Shown here: positions 52,257-61,307 of the stretch, in pieces
Layout: each line of letters begins with the position of its first letter
How positions within the stretch are numbered: position 1 is the first letter of the stretch
Assembly (NCBI RefSeq): GCF_016904945.1
Contig: NZ_JADIKF010000040.1
Coordinates: forward strand, 1,340,953 to 1,404,952
DNA: 64,000 nucleotides
Direction of reading: 5' to 3'
Source: Dyella mobilis
GTDB lineage: Bacteria > Pseudomonadota > Gammaproteobacteria > Xanthomonadales > Rhodanobacteraceae
Made by a program: the position numbers and the translations under genes
Notes under the pieces: model-generated
Databases searched by the model: none
What the model was told of the DNA's origin: nothing
Seen by the model: the letters and a program-made list of their open reading frames with translations, nothing else

Positions 52257-54029
52257 ATGACGAGCAAGCTGGATTCGCTCGATCAATGGGTTAATGACGT
52301 GGCGGCTATGACCCGCCCCGCGAAGATCCATTGGTGCGATGGCTCCGATACCGAGTATCGGGCGCTAGTACAACAGATGCTGCAAAGCGGTGATCTGATC
52401 GAACTCAACCAGCAGACCCATCCGGGCTGCTATCTGCATCGCTCCAGTCCGTCGGACGTGGCGCGTGTGGAGCACCTGACTTTCGTCTGCACCAAGGACG
52501 AAGCCGATGCCGGTCCGAACAATCACTGGATGGCGCCTGCCGAGGCGCACGCGAAAATGGATGCGCTGTTCGATGGCTGCATGGAAGGTCGCACCATGTA
52601 CGTCATCCCCTACTGCATGGGGCCGATCGATTCGCCGCTTTCGCGATGCGGCGTCGAGATCACCGACAGCCCATACGTCGTCGCGAACATGCGCACGATG
52701 ACGCGCATGGGCGCACCGGCACTTGCCCGCATCGAACGCGAAGGCCGCTTCGTAAAGGGCCTGCATTCCACCGGCGAGCTGGACCCGGAACGCCGCTTCA
52801 TCATCCACTTCCCGGAAGAGCTGTCGATCAAGTCCTACGGTTCCGGCTACGGCGGCAACGCCCTGCTCGGCAAGAAGTGCCATGCCTTGCGCATCGCCAG
52901 CCACCAGGCGCGCAGTGAAGGCTGGCTGGCCGAGCACATGCTGATCGTGGGCATCGAAAACCCGCAGGGAGAAACGCACTACGTCGCGGCGGCCTTCCCT
53001 TCAGCATGCGGCAAAACCAACCTTGCAATGCTGATTCCGCCGGAGGGCTATCGCAAGGAAGGCTGGCGCGTGTGGACGGTCGGCGACGACATCTGCTGGA
53101 TGCGCCCCGGCGCAGACGGGCGTCTTTACGCCATCAATCCGGAGGCCGGCTTCTTCGGTGTCGCACCGGGCACGAGCACGCTCAGCAACCCCAATGCTTT
53201 GCAGACCATTTCGCGCGACACCATCTTCACCAACGTCGCCGTCACCGCCGACAACCAGCCATGGTGGGAAGGCCTGCCGGGCACTCCGGTTACCGATTGG
53301 CAGGGGCGTCCGTACGATCCGGCCAACGGCCCCGCCGCCCATCCGAACTCGCGCTTTACCGTCAGCGCCAAACAGTGCCCCACCTGGTCACCGAAAGCCG
53401 AAGATGCGCAAGGTGTGCCGATCAGCGCCATCATGTTCGGCGGCCGCCGCCCTTCGCTGCTGCCATTGGTGATGGAAGCGCGCGACTGGACCCATGGCGT
53501 GTTGATGGGTGCCGCCATGGGCTCGGAAACCACCGCGGCAGCCACCGGTGCCGTAGGCGTGCTGCGTCGCGATTCCATGGCGATGAAACCGTTCTGCGGT
53601 TACCACTATGGCGACTATTTCGCGCACTGGCTGTCCTTGGACAAACCCGGCGCGAAGCTGCCGAAGGTTTTCCACGTCAACTGGTTCCGCAAAGGGAAAG
53701 ACGGCAAGTTCCTGTGGCCGGGTTTCGGTGAAAACCTGCGCGTGCTGGAGTGGATGATCGCTCGCGTCGAAGGCAAGGCCGGCGGCGTGGAAACACCGAT
53801 CGGCACCCTGCCCGCACACGGCGAGCTCAAGCTGGAAGGCCTGGAACTGCCGCGCGAGACCCTCGCCGAACTGCTCACCGTCGACCATGCCGGCTGGCAG
53901 ACCGAACTGCATGCCATCGGCGAGTACCTCGACAGTTTCGGCACTCGCCTGCCCGCCAACCTGCGGCAGGAGCAGCAACGCGTCGCCCAGGCACTCGAAA
54001 CGCCGCGCAAGGCGGCTGCCCACGCCTGA
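52257..54029 (+). CDS. pckG: Phosphoenolpyruvate carboxykinase (GTP)
   Basis: The 590-residue enzyme converts oxaloacetate and GTP to phosphoenolpyruvate, starting gluconeogenesis. The GTP-type signatures are FPSACGKTNLAMLIPP (kinase-1a loop), the metal site in RWGDD-like VGDDICWMRP, and NHWMAPAEAH near the N-terminus. GAGGG lies upstream of the ATG; the frame extends 40 codons further up but lacks a ribosome site. The ATP-type enzyme is more common in enterobacteria, so the GTP form fits a Xanthomonadales strain. Confidence 0.95.
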   Translation: MTSKLDSLDQWVNDVAAMTRPAKIHWCDGSDTEYRALVQQMLQSGDLIELNQQTHPGCYLHRSSPSDVARVEHLTFVCTKDEADAGPNNHWMAPAEAHAKMDALFDGCMEGRTMYVIPYCMGPIDSPLSRCGVEITDSPYVVANMRTMTRMGAPALARIEREGRFVKGLHSTGELDPERRFIIHFPEELSIKSYGSGYGGNALLGKKCHALRIASHQARSEGWLAEHMLIVGIENPQGETHYVAAAFPSACGKTNLAMLIPPEGYRKEGWRVWTVGDDICWMRPGADGRLYAINPEAGFFGVAPGTSTLSNPNALQTISRDTIFTNVAVTADNQPWWEGLPGTPVTDWQGRPYDPANGPAAHPNSRFTVSAKQCPTWSPKAEDAQGVPISAIMFGGRRPSLLPLVMEARDWTHGVLMGAAMGSETTAAATGAVGVLRRDSMAMKPFCGYHYGDYFAHWLSLDKPGAKLPKVFHVNWFRKGKDGKFLWPGFGENLRVLEWMIARVEGKAGGVETPIGTLPAHGELKLEGLELPRETLAELLTVDHAGWQTELHAIGEYLDSFGTRLPANLRQEQQRVAQALETPRKAAAHA

Positions 54030-54107
54030 TCAGGCCCTTGTGCCGCCGCGAGCCCCGCTCGCGGCGGCATAAACCTTTCGTCCCGCTGGCGCATCCAAAC
54101 TGGCAAG

Positions 54108-54689
54108 ATGAATGCTGCTTGCATCGCCAACGGAAGCGCCATGCCACCTGCCCTAGCTGCAGGAAAAAACGACGATGTGGATGACGTGCGTGCGGCCGCT
54201 GCAGGCGACCGCAAGGCTTTCCAACGCCTGTATCGCCAGCACGCAGGCCGCATCCACGGCGCCATGCTGCGGCTGGCCGGGTACGACCATGCACGCGCCG
54301 AAGATCTCACGCAGGAAGCTTTCGTGCGCGCCTGGCAGAAGCTGGACAGCTTCCGCGAGCAGAGCGCATTCGGCACCTGGCTTTATCGGCTGGCGGTAAA
54401 CGTGGCACTGATGGACATACGGGCGCGGGGCGCCGATCCAGTCGGCTATGTCGACGAAGACAACGTTCCCGAACGCGGCGAAACCCCGTTCTGCGCGGCC
54501 GAGCGCGAAGAACTGGAGCGAGCTATCGGCAAGCTGCCGCCGCGGGCTCGCGCAGTGCTGGTATTGCACGACGTGGAAGGCTGGCGCCACGAAGAAATCG
54601 CCAGCGAACTGGAGATGGCGGTAGGGTCGTCCAAGGCGCAGCTGCATCGTGCACGCGGCTTGTTGCGCAAAGCGTTGGGAGAAGTGTGA
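54108..54689 (+). CDS. ECF-type RNA polymerase sigma factor
   Basis: The 193-residue protein has sigma region 2 (HARAEDLTQEAFVRAWQKLD) and region 4 (AVLVLHDVEGWRHEEIASEL), the usual ECF pair with no regions 1 or 3. Its N-terminal 30 residues precede region 2, so the true start may be the ATG at 54141, which has GGAAG just upstream. Its stop overlaps the start of the next gene (TGATG), the typical sigma/anti-sigma arrangement. Confidence 0.92.
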   Translation: MNAACIANGSAMPPALAAGKNDDVDDVRAAAAGDRKAFQRLYRQHAGRIHGAMLRLAGYDHARAEDLTQEAFVRAWQKLDSFREQSAFGTWLYRLAVNVALMDIRARGADPVGYVDEDNVPERGETPFCAAEREELERAIGKLPPRARAVLVLHDVEGWRHEEIASELEMAVGSSKAQLHRARGLLRKALGEV

Positions 54690-55150
54690 TGAACGAATTC
54701 GAATGGTTGCGCCAGATGCGCGGACTGAATCAGTCCGCTCCCCCACCCGACGATCTTTGGGCGCGCATCGATGCTGCGCTCGATGCCGCGGAGCCGAGCG
54801 GAAACGACGACGTCGTCACGCCGATCAAACCGCCGCGCCGTCATCTCGCCTGGGTCGTGGCAGCCAGTCTTGCCGCCACCTTCGCACTGGCCTGCGGCAT
54901 TACGTGGCGCGAACAGCCGATCCAGTCCGCCTCCAATCCATCGATCGCCGCCTTGTCCCCCGGCAACACTGCACCGTGGAAACCCAGCGACCCGCGCCTG
55001 GCCGGCGCCGCGGTGGAATTGGACGCCGCGCGCATGGAATTGCAACAAGCCATCCAGCAAGCTCCCGATTCACCCGCGCTGCAGCGCCTGCTGCAGCGGA
55101 CCGACGCCCAGCAGAGCATGCTGCGCGAACTTGAGAAACACGCCGGCTGA
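54689..55150 (+). CDS. Putative anti-sigma factor
   Basis: The 153-residue product has a cytoplasmic N-terminal part (EFEWLRQMRGLNQSAPPPDD), a membrane helix (WVVAASLAATFALACGITW, about residues 55-73), and a periplasmic tail with a helical, Gln/Ala-rich pattern. Its overlap with the sigma gene is the main reason for the call; the sequence has no zinc-binding HxxxCxxC signature, so it may not be a ZAS-type anti-sigma. Confidence 0.7.
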   Translation: MNEFEWLRQMRGLNQSAPPPDDLWARIDAALDAAEPSGNDDVVTPIKPPRRHLAWVVAASLAATFALACGITWREQPIQSASNPSIAALSPGNTAPWKPSDPRLAGAAVELDAARMELQQAIQQAPDSPALQRLLQRTDAQQSMLRELEKHAG

Positions 55151-55171
55151 AGCACCCAGGAAACAATAACT

Positions 55172-56077
55172 ATGAAAACCATCCGCTATCTGCCGCTCGT
55201 GTGCTGCCTGTGCTGGGGAGCACCGGCACTCGCCGACACGTCCATTGACCTGAGCCATCCAGCGGCGCCCACGGTGCACGTGGAAATCACCAATATCAAA
55301 GGCGAGGTCACCGTCACTGCGTGGGATCGCAACGAAGTGCACGTGGGTGGCGAGCTCGGCAGCGGCACGCAGCCGCTGAACATCGACGGCAGCGAGAACA
55401 ACCTGTCGATCAAGGTGCAGGCGCAAGGTCACGGCGGTTGGCTCAACTGGAATGGCGACAATTCCATGTCCGACTCCACACTGGACGTCAACGTGCCGCG
55501 CGGCGCGTCCGTCAAGGTGAATGTGGTCAGCGCGCCACTGAGCGTCGACGGTATCGACGGCGGCGACATTGCAGTGAATTCGGTGAGCGGGCGAATCCGC
55601 ATCCATGCGCAGACGCCGGACCTCTCCGTGATAACGGTAAGCGGCAACATCGCCTTTTCCGGCCACGCGGAGCGCGCCAAACTGCAAACGGTAAGCGGCG
55701 ATATTCTCGCGCCCTCATTGGGTCATGCCGTGGACCTGCAGACCGTTTCCGGTCACATCCAGGCCAATGGCGGGCCCTGGCAACAATTGAACCTCAGCAC
55801 GGTCTCCGGCGACGTGCAGCTCAGTGGCGGACTCGCCACCGGCGGCAGCATGAGTGTCGACAGCATGAGTGGCGACGTGCAGTTGCAGTTACCTGCATCC
55901 CTCAGCAGCAGCATTCACGCCAGCACTTTCAGCGGCGATCTGCGCAGCGACTTCGGCACTCCGACGCAGCCCGAACACGGGCCGGGCAGCCGGCTGGATT
56001 ACGTAGCCGGCCACGGCGACGGCAAAATCAACCTCGAGACCTTCAGCGGCGACATGCGCATACGCAAGCAGGATTGA
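55172..56077 (+). CDS. Exported DUF4097 protein (repetitive beta-strand)
   Basis: The 301-residue protein has a signal peptide (cleavage near ALADT), then DUF4097-type repeats: VTVTAWDRNEVHVGG, LDVNVPRGASVKVNVVSAPL and many 'VSGDI/VSGNI' strands such as LQTVSGDI, LQTVSGHI and LSTVSGDVQLSG. This is a beta-helix-like adhesin-style fold, function unknown. It follows the putative anti-sigma gene by 21 bases, so the sigma factor may control it. Confidence 0.88.
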   Translation: MKTIRYLPLVCCLCWGAPALADTSIDLSHPAAPTVHVEITNIKGEVTVTAWDRNEVHVGGELGSGTQPLNIDGSENNLSIKVQAQGHGGWLNWNGDNSMSDSTLDVNVPRGASVKVNVVSAPLSVDGIDGGDIAVNSVSGRIRIHAQTPDLSVITVSGNIAFSGHAERAKLQTVSGDILAPSLGHAVDLQTVSGHIQANGGPWQQLNLSTVSGDVQLSGGLATGGSMSVDSMSGDVQLQLPASLSSSIHASTFSGDLRSDFGTPTQPEHGPGSRLDYVAGHGDGKINLETFSGDMRIRKQD

Positions 56078-56116
56078 TAGGCGCGAACGACTAGCGATGC
56101 GACTGACGAAAAGAAA

Positions 56117-56144
56117 ACGCCCCCGACCAGCGGGGGCGTTTTTT
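56117..56144. terminator. Bidirectional intrinsic terminator
   Basis: ACGCCCCC and GGGGGCGT flank GACCAGC, with AAAA before and TTTTTT after. It lies between the DUF4097 gene and the leftward 56161 gene, serving both. Confidence 0.92.
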
Positions 56145-56160
56145 GTGCTTCAAACCTGGG

Positions 56161-57033
56161 TCACAGATCCTGGTGATATTGCACGTACGGCGTGCGTCCC
56201 TGATCCGGCTCGGGCGGCCCGACCGGCGTATTCGTCGAATTGCCGGAAGACCAGAGATTCTGCGCACCAAAACTCAGCGACCCCTGCCACGGCAGGCGCC
56301 ACGTCACACCGAGGTCGATGCTGTTCCAGCGACGATCCGCGGTATAGCTGTTGGGCACCCCGGGTTCGGGCTGCATGGTGCGACCGATGATGCTGCCGCT
56401 GATCGGGCCGTGATCGATGCCGAAACTCAATGCCTTTTGGTCCAGCGTGGTCAGCCCCATCAGATTGCCGGGCAACAGATGGATGCGCCCCATGCTCGCA
56501 CCGAGCAATACGCCGCTGTTGTTATCGAAGGCAAAACGACCGCGCGCATTGACCTGCGTACTGCTGTCGAAATCGGGCAACCCATTGACGCCCGTGACGG
56601 CGCCGGGCACCACGCGCGGCAGTGGCGTCGTGTTGGGCACCTGATCCTGGGCAACGCTTACGCCCAGGCTGTAGCGTCCTGCGCTATAGGTAGCGCCCAC
56701 TTCGCTGCCGACGATGCGCGGCTGGGTTATCCACGAACGCTGAGTCACGCCCGCCTGCGCCGTGACATTCGGCGCAATCCCGTACTGCAGGCTGCTGGAG
56801 TTCACCGTGCCGCCCGAAAGCGGATTGACGGCCAACGTGGAGTCGTTCTGCGCACCGCCGGTGGAGCCGTTGGACGACTGCACCAATAGCGAGCCCTGCG
56901 CCGGCTGAGTGGTTTTCAACGTCGTCTGCTGCTGCAACCAGGCTGCATTGCTGGCCTGGTCACCGCCCATGGTCTGCCCTGCCGCAATCAGCGGCACGCA
57001 GCACAACGGCAATGTCAGCAACAGTCGGCGCAT
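56161..57033 (-). CDS. Exported protein, outer-membrane barrel-like
   Basis: The 290-residue protein has a signal peptide (MRRLLLTLPLCCVPLIAAGQ). The mature part alternates hydrophobic and polar residues, as in outer-membrane beta-barrels: LQYGIAPNVTAQAGVTQ, ATYSAGRYSLGVSVAQD, ARGRFAFDNNSGVLLGAS and LGVTWRLPWQGSLSFGAQ. The end is polar (VQYHQDL). An upstream frame is open to 57249 but lacks a leader. No family is firmly recognised. Confidence 0.6.
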   Translation of the reverse strand: MRRLLLTLPLCCVPLIAAGQTMGGDQASNAAWLQQQTTLKTTQPAQGSLLVQSSNGSTGGAQNDSTLAVNPLSGGTVNSSSLQYGIAPNVTAQAGVTQRSWITQPRIVGSEVGATYSAGRYSLGVSVAQDQVPNTTPLPRVVPGAVTGVNGLPDFDSSTQVNARGRFAFDNNSGVLLGASMGRIHLLPGNLMGLTTLDQKALSFGIDHGPISGSIIGRTMQPEPGVPNSYTADRRWNSIDLGVTWRLPWQGSLSFGAQNLWSSGNSTNTPVGPPEPDQGRTPYVQYHQDL

Positions 57034-57187
57034 GAACATTCGTATTGACGTGACAGACCTCTTCCACCCCTCGAAAAGGGATGGACTCCCGAGGTCAGTG
57101 TATCTCATTTTACTTTTTAATAACACCCCGACGGGATCGCATTTTTGCACGACACTCGCCAAAACATCCACCTGAACAAGCACTTGC

Positions 57188-57203
57188 TGGCACGACCCAT
57201 GCA
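57188..57203 (+). promoter_or_regulatory. Probable sigma-54 (RpoN) promoter for the GGDEF-EAL gene
   Basis: TGGCACGACCCATGCA matches the RpoN consensus TGGCACG-N4-TTGCW except at one position. The GG (57189-57190) and GC (57201-57202) doublets are exactly ten bases apart. It lies 115 bases upstream of the ATG at 57318. An RpoN activator binding site was not identified. Confidence 0.55.
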
Positions 57204-57317
57204 TAACGAAAAGATACGGCCCATGGGGCCCCGGACTGCTGCGAGCCATGGCGACATGACAAGATCCTCACGAGATATAGTCATCCCGTATACAGCGCAT
57301 GGACCCGCTCACCGGTC

Positions 57318-60209
57318 ATGAGTTCACGGCCCGACAATCCCGAAGCACCGCCCGCGCCCCCGGAATCTCTCCGGGCGGACTTGCGCGACGCCACGGAGCG
57401 ACTGTTTCGGGCGGCGGACGCGGATACGGTGCTGGAAACCTGCCAGGCCGCCCTGGGCCAACTGGGCATTCGCGGGCAACTCCAGTGGCTGCCAGGGGAA
57501 ACCAGTGGCAAGCCGCCCTCCCCCGGCCGGCTCATCGTGGCCAGGGATCCGCATAGCCTGCAGGCCCTGGTGCTGGCTTGCGACCCCACCCAACTCAACG
57601 AACGCCTGAGTGCCGAGCTGGGCTGGCTTGGCAGGATGGCCGGCATCCGCCTGCGCCAGTTGAGCGAAACCGGCCGCCTGTACGAAGCCATTTCGCGCCT
57701 CGCCATGGCCGAGCGCCTGCAACGTGCCCTCTACGCCATTGCAGAACTGGCCGGCTCGGCGCACAACGTGACCGAGATGATGCAGTCCCTGCATGCCATC
57801 GTCGGCATGCTGATGTATGCGGAAAACTTCTACATCTTTCTGTACGACACGGCCTCCGACAGCGTGCGCTTCCCGTACTACGTCGACACGGTCGACCCGA
57901 AGCCGCCAGCCCCCGATGAAAACTACCCGCTGCAGGACCTGCGGCACAGCCTGACCTGGAACCTGTTGCAGGGCGGCCAACCGATCATGGGATCGGTCGA
58001 AGAGCTCGCACGGCAACTTGAAGGTCGCTTTGCCCTGGTCGGGCCGCCTTGCGAGCATTGGCTTGGCGTGCCGCTGCTGCGCGGCAGCCAGGTGGTAGGC
58101 GGCATCGCCGTGCAGACTTATCGCGCCGATACCCGCTATACCCACCACGATCGCGACCTGCTCAGCTACGTTGCCCAGCACGTGCAAACGGCGCTGGAAC
58201 GTCGCGAGGCACACGCCGAACTCGAACGCCGGGTCGCCGACCGGACCGCGGCGCTGCGTGCCACCAATCGCGTGTTGCGGCAACAGGTACTGCAACGCCA
58301 GCGCGGCGAACGCCTGCAATCGGCGCTGTTTCGCATCGCAGAACTGGCCAGCGCACCGGAAAGCCAGCAAAACTTCTACGCTGCCGTGCATCGCGTGGTC
58401 GGCGGGCTGATTTACGCCCGCAATTTCTATATCGCACTGCTGGATGAAAGCGGCGAGAACATTACGTTCCCTTATTCGGTGGACGAAATCGAGACCACGC
58501 GCCTGCCGCGACGAATGAGCGCGGGCGCCACCGAATACGTTCTCAAGCATGGCAAGCCTCTGCTGGCCGATCGATCGCTTTTCGACCAGCTCGTACTTCG
58601 CGGCGAATGCACCCAGATCGGTGCAAAGTCCGTTTGCTGGCTGGGCGTGCCGCTGGTGTGGGACGACAAGGTGATGGGCGTGCTGGCCGTGCAAAGCTAT
58701 TCGCCCAAGCACATCTACGATGCACGCGACCAGGAACTGCTCACCTTCGTCAGTTACCACATCGCCAATGCCTTACAGCGCAAGCAGACCAGCGAATCGC
58801 TGAAACAGGCATACGTCAACCTCGAGCGCCGCGTCACCGAGCGCACGCGCGCGCTGGCACTGGCCAACCGCGACCTGCGCGAACAGATCGCCGAGCGCGA
58901 GCGCGTCGAACGCCGGCTGATGTACGAAACCCTGCACGACTCGCTGACCGGATTGCCTAACCGCACCCTGTTGCTGCAGCGCCTCGGCCAGGCTTTGCAG
59001 GCCTACCACGCCGATCCGAACAAGCTGTTCGCCGTGCTGTTCATCGACCTGGATCGCTTCAAGGTGATCAACGATTCGGTCGGCCACTTGATTGGCGACG
59101 ACCTGCTGTTCCAGGCCGGCAGCCGGATCCGCGCCTGCCTGAAAACCCGCGACCTGGTGGCGCGCCTGGGCGGCGACGAATTTGCGGTGTTGCTGGAAGG
59201 TATCAGCGACGCCAGCAAGGCCAGCATGATCGCCGAGCGCATCATCGCCGAACTGCACGTGCCGTTCCGCCTCGGCGTCAAGGAAATTTTCACCTCCGCC
59301 TCGATCGGCATTGCGCTGCCCGGCCCCCATTACCAGCAGCCGGAGGAATTGCTGCGCGACGCCGACGCGGCCATGTACCGCGCCAAGGACGAGGGCCGTC
59401 ACCGCGCGGCCACGTTCGACGATCGCCTGCGCCGCGAAGTGCTGTCCTTGCTGGAAATGGAAGGCGATTTGCGGCGCGCCTTGAGCCGCAACGAATTCGT
59501 TCCGTTCTACCAACCGATCGTCTGTCTCGACGACAGCCGCACGGTCGGCTACGAAGCGCTGCTGCGCTGGCGCCACCCCGATCGCGGCCTGCTCTGCCCC
59601 GGCGACTTTCTCGCCGTAGCCGAAGAAAACGGCAGCGCGGAAAGCATCGATTGGCAGATCTTCGAGCAAGTAGCGTCCCAAGTAAGCATGCTGGCCGGCG
59701 CCCACGGCTTCGTGAGCCTGAACGTCTCGGGCCGCCATTTCCGCCAACCGGATCTGGACGAGCGCATCCTCGATCTGTTGCGCGCGCATCGCGTCAATCC
59801 ACGCTCGCTGCGCATCGAAGTTACCGAACGCACCTTGTTGGAAAATCCCGCGCAGGTGAAGCGTATTCTCGACAATCTGCGCCGGCACAGTGTCGGCATC
59901 GCCCTCGACGATTTCGGCACGGGCTATTCGTCGTTGAGTTACCTGCACCAATATCCCATCGAGACCCTGAAAATCGACCGCAGTTTCATCACCGAACTCG
60001 CCCGCGCCGGCAGCCACAGCCAGCCGGTCGTGCGCGCCATTCAGGTGCTTGCCGATTCGCTGCAGATGCAGGTGATCGCCGAAGGCATCGAAGAGGAACC
60101 GCAGCGGCAAACGTTGCAAAACATCGGTTGCCGCTTCGGCCAGGGCTTTTTGTTTGCCCGGCCGCAGCCCGCGGAAATTTGGTTGAACCAGGCGATCGTG
60201 GTCAGCTGA
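57318..60209 (+). CDS. GAF-GAF-GGDEF-EAL cyclic-di-GMP protein
   Basis: The 963-residue cytosolic protein has an N-terminal region (1-130), two related GAF-type sensor domains (about 145-290 and 345-485) each led by an 'ERLQ-AL--IAELA' helix, coiled-coil linkers, a GGDEF domain with RLGGDEFAVLL near residue 618 and an EAL domain with YEALLRWRHP near residue 746. Both keep catalytic residues: GGDEF, and in the EAL part NVSG, EVTE, DDFGTGYSS, KIDRSF. It could make and/or degrade cyclic-di-GMP, so its net activity is unknown. A sigma-54 promoter lies upstream. No Shine-Dalgarno is obvious at the ATG. Confidence 0.9.
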   Translation: MSSRPDNPEAPPAPPESLRADLRDATERLFRAADADTVLETCQAALGQLGIRGQLQWLPGETSGKPPSPGRLIVARDPHSLQALVLACDPTQLNERLSAELGWLGRMAGIRLRQLSETGRLYEAISRLAMAERLQRALYAIAELAGSAHNVTEMMQSLHAIVGMLMYAENFYIFLYDTASDSVRFPYYVDTVDPKPPAPDENYPLQDLRHSLTWNLLQGGQPIMGSVEELARQLEGRFALVGPPCEHWLGVPLLRGSQVVGGIAVQTYRADTRYTHHDRDLLSYVAQHVQTALERREAHAELERRVADRTAALRATNRVLRQQVLQRQRGERLQSALFRIAELASAPESQQNFYAAVHRVVGGLIYARNFYIALLDESGENITFPYSVDEIETTRLPRRMSAGATEYVLKHGKPLLADRSLFDQLVLRGECTQIGAKSVCWLGVPLVWDDKVMGVLAVQSYSPKHIYDARDQELLTFVSYHIANALQRKQTSESLKQAYVNLERRVTERTRALALANRDLREQIAERERVERRLMYETLHDSLTGLPNRTLLLQRLGQALQAYHADPNKLFAVLFIDLDRFKVINDSVGHLIGDDLLFQAGSRIRACLKTRDLVARLGGDEFAVLLEGISDASKASMIAERIIAELHVPFRLGVKEIFTSASIGIALPGPHYQQPEELLRDADAAMYRAKDEGRHRAATFDDRLRREVLSLLEMEGDLRRALSRNEFVPFYQPIVCLDDSRTVGYEALLRWRHPDRGLLCPGDFLAVAEENGSAESIDWQIFEQVASQVSMLAGAHGFVSLNVSGRHFRQPDLDERILDLLRAHRVNPRSLRIEVTERTLLENPAQVKRILDNLRRHSVGIALDDFGTGYSSLSYLHQYPIETLKIDRSFITELARAGSHSQPVVRAIQVLADSLQMQVIAEGIEEEPQRQTLQNIGCRFGQGFLFARPQPAEIWLNQAIVVS

Positions 60210-60290
60210 TGCCCTTCGCGGGAGGGCCTGGAAAATCGGACGCCGCAAGAGCTAAGCACTAACGGGCCCTGGATTTTCCCAATTTTGCGA

Positions 60291-61184
60291 TCACTGCACC
60301 GTGGAGTTGGTTGCCGTGCTGCCGCTCAGCAAGTGCTGTGCGTCCACGCGATCGAACGTGTAGTTGCGCGCACAGAACTCGCACGTCACCTCGATGATGC
60401 CCTGCTGCGACTCCAGCGTGGCCTCGACCTCTTCGCGCCCCAGGGAACGCAGCATGGCCTCCACGCGCTCGCGCGAACAGCTGCAGCCAAACGCCAGCGG
60501 GCGCGGCTGGAACAGGCGCACCGTCTCTTCGTGATAGAGGCGATAGAGCAATTGCTGGGAAGGCGTGTCGAGCAGCTCCTGGGCGCCCAGCGTTGCGGTG
60601 AGGTGCTCGATACGCGGCCAGGCATCTTCGTCCTCGGCAACGTCGTGACCGCCTTCGCTGGGCAGCTTCTGCAGCATCAGGCCCACGGCGTGCTCTGCGT
60701 TCGCCGCCAGCACGATGCGTGCCGGCAATTGCTCCGACTGCTGGAAGTAGTTTTCCAGCGCACCCGCCAGTTCGTCGTGATTGAGATCGACCAGCCCCTG
60801 GTAGCGCTGGCCACGCTCGGCGTGCCCGATGGTGATCGCCATCACGGCGCCGGGCAATTCGCTCAGCGGCAGATCCGCGGGTATGGCGTCGCTCCACCGC
60901 GCCAGACCGCGCAGGCGGCCGGCGTCGGAGCATTCGGTGAACAGCAGGCGCAGGGCGCCGGCGCTCTTCAATTCGATCGACAAGGCACCTTCGAATTTGA
61001 TGTTGCCGGTCAGCAGCGCGCTGGCCGCCAGCGACTGGCCCAGCAAATTCCGCAACGGTTCGGGATAGTCCATCCGGCCGGCAACCTCGCGCCACGCCGC
61101 GCCCAGCCGCACGATCACCCCTCGAACACCTGCGCGCTCGAGCAAAAAGCGATGAAGCACATCTTCCACAAGCACCGTTTCCAC
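60291..61184 (-). CDS. hslO: Redox-regulated chaperone Hsp33
   Basis: The 297-residue protein has the Hsp33 core (GLVRLGAAW-like VIVRLGAAWREV, then GSIL-like ALLTGNIKFEGALSI) and the C-terminal zinc switch with CSCSRERVEAML and CEFCARNYTF. Oxidation forms the disulfides that turn on chaperone activity against aggregation. A GTG start at 61184 follows AAGAGG. It converges on the GGDEF-EAL gene. Confidence 0.95.
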   Translation of the reverse strand: METVLVEDVLHRFLLERAGVRGVIVRLGAAWREVAGRMDYPEPLRNLLGQSLAASALLTGNIKFEGALSIELKSAGALRLLFTECSDAGRLRGLARWSDAIPADLPLSELPGAVMAITIGHAERGQRYQGLVDLNHDELAGALENYFQQSEQLPARIVLAANAEHAVGLMLQKLPSEGGHDVAEDEDAWPRIEHLTATLGAQELLDTPSQQLLYRLYHEETVRLFQPRPLAFGCSCSRERVEAMLRSLGREEVEATLESQQGIIEVTCEFCARNYTFDRVDAQHLLSGSTATNSTVQ

Positions 61185-61307
61185 GTCGTTGACCTCTTAG
61201 AAACCCAAGCTGCGAAACATGGGGGCTCGCCTGGGCCTCGGCAATACCCAAGGGCACCCTCCAGATTGGCCGCTTATAATCCGCCCGGCTTTTCTGCAGG
61301 ATAGGCG

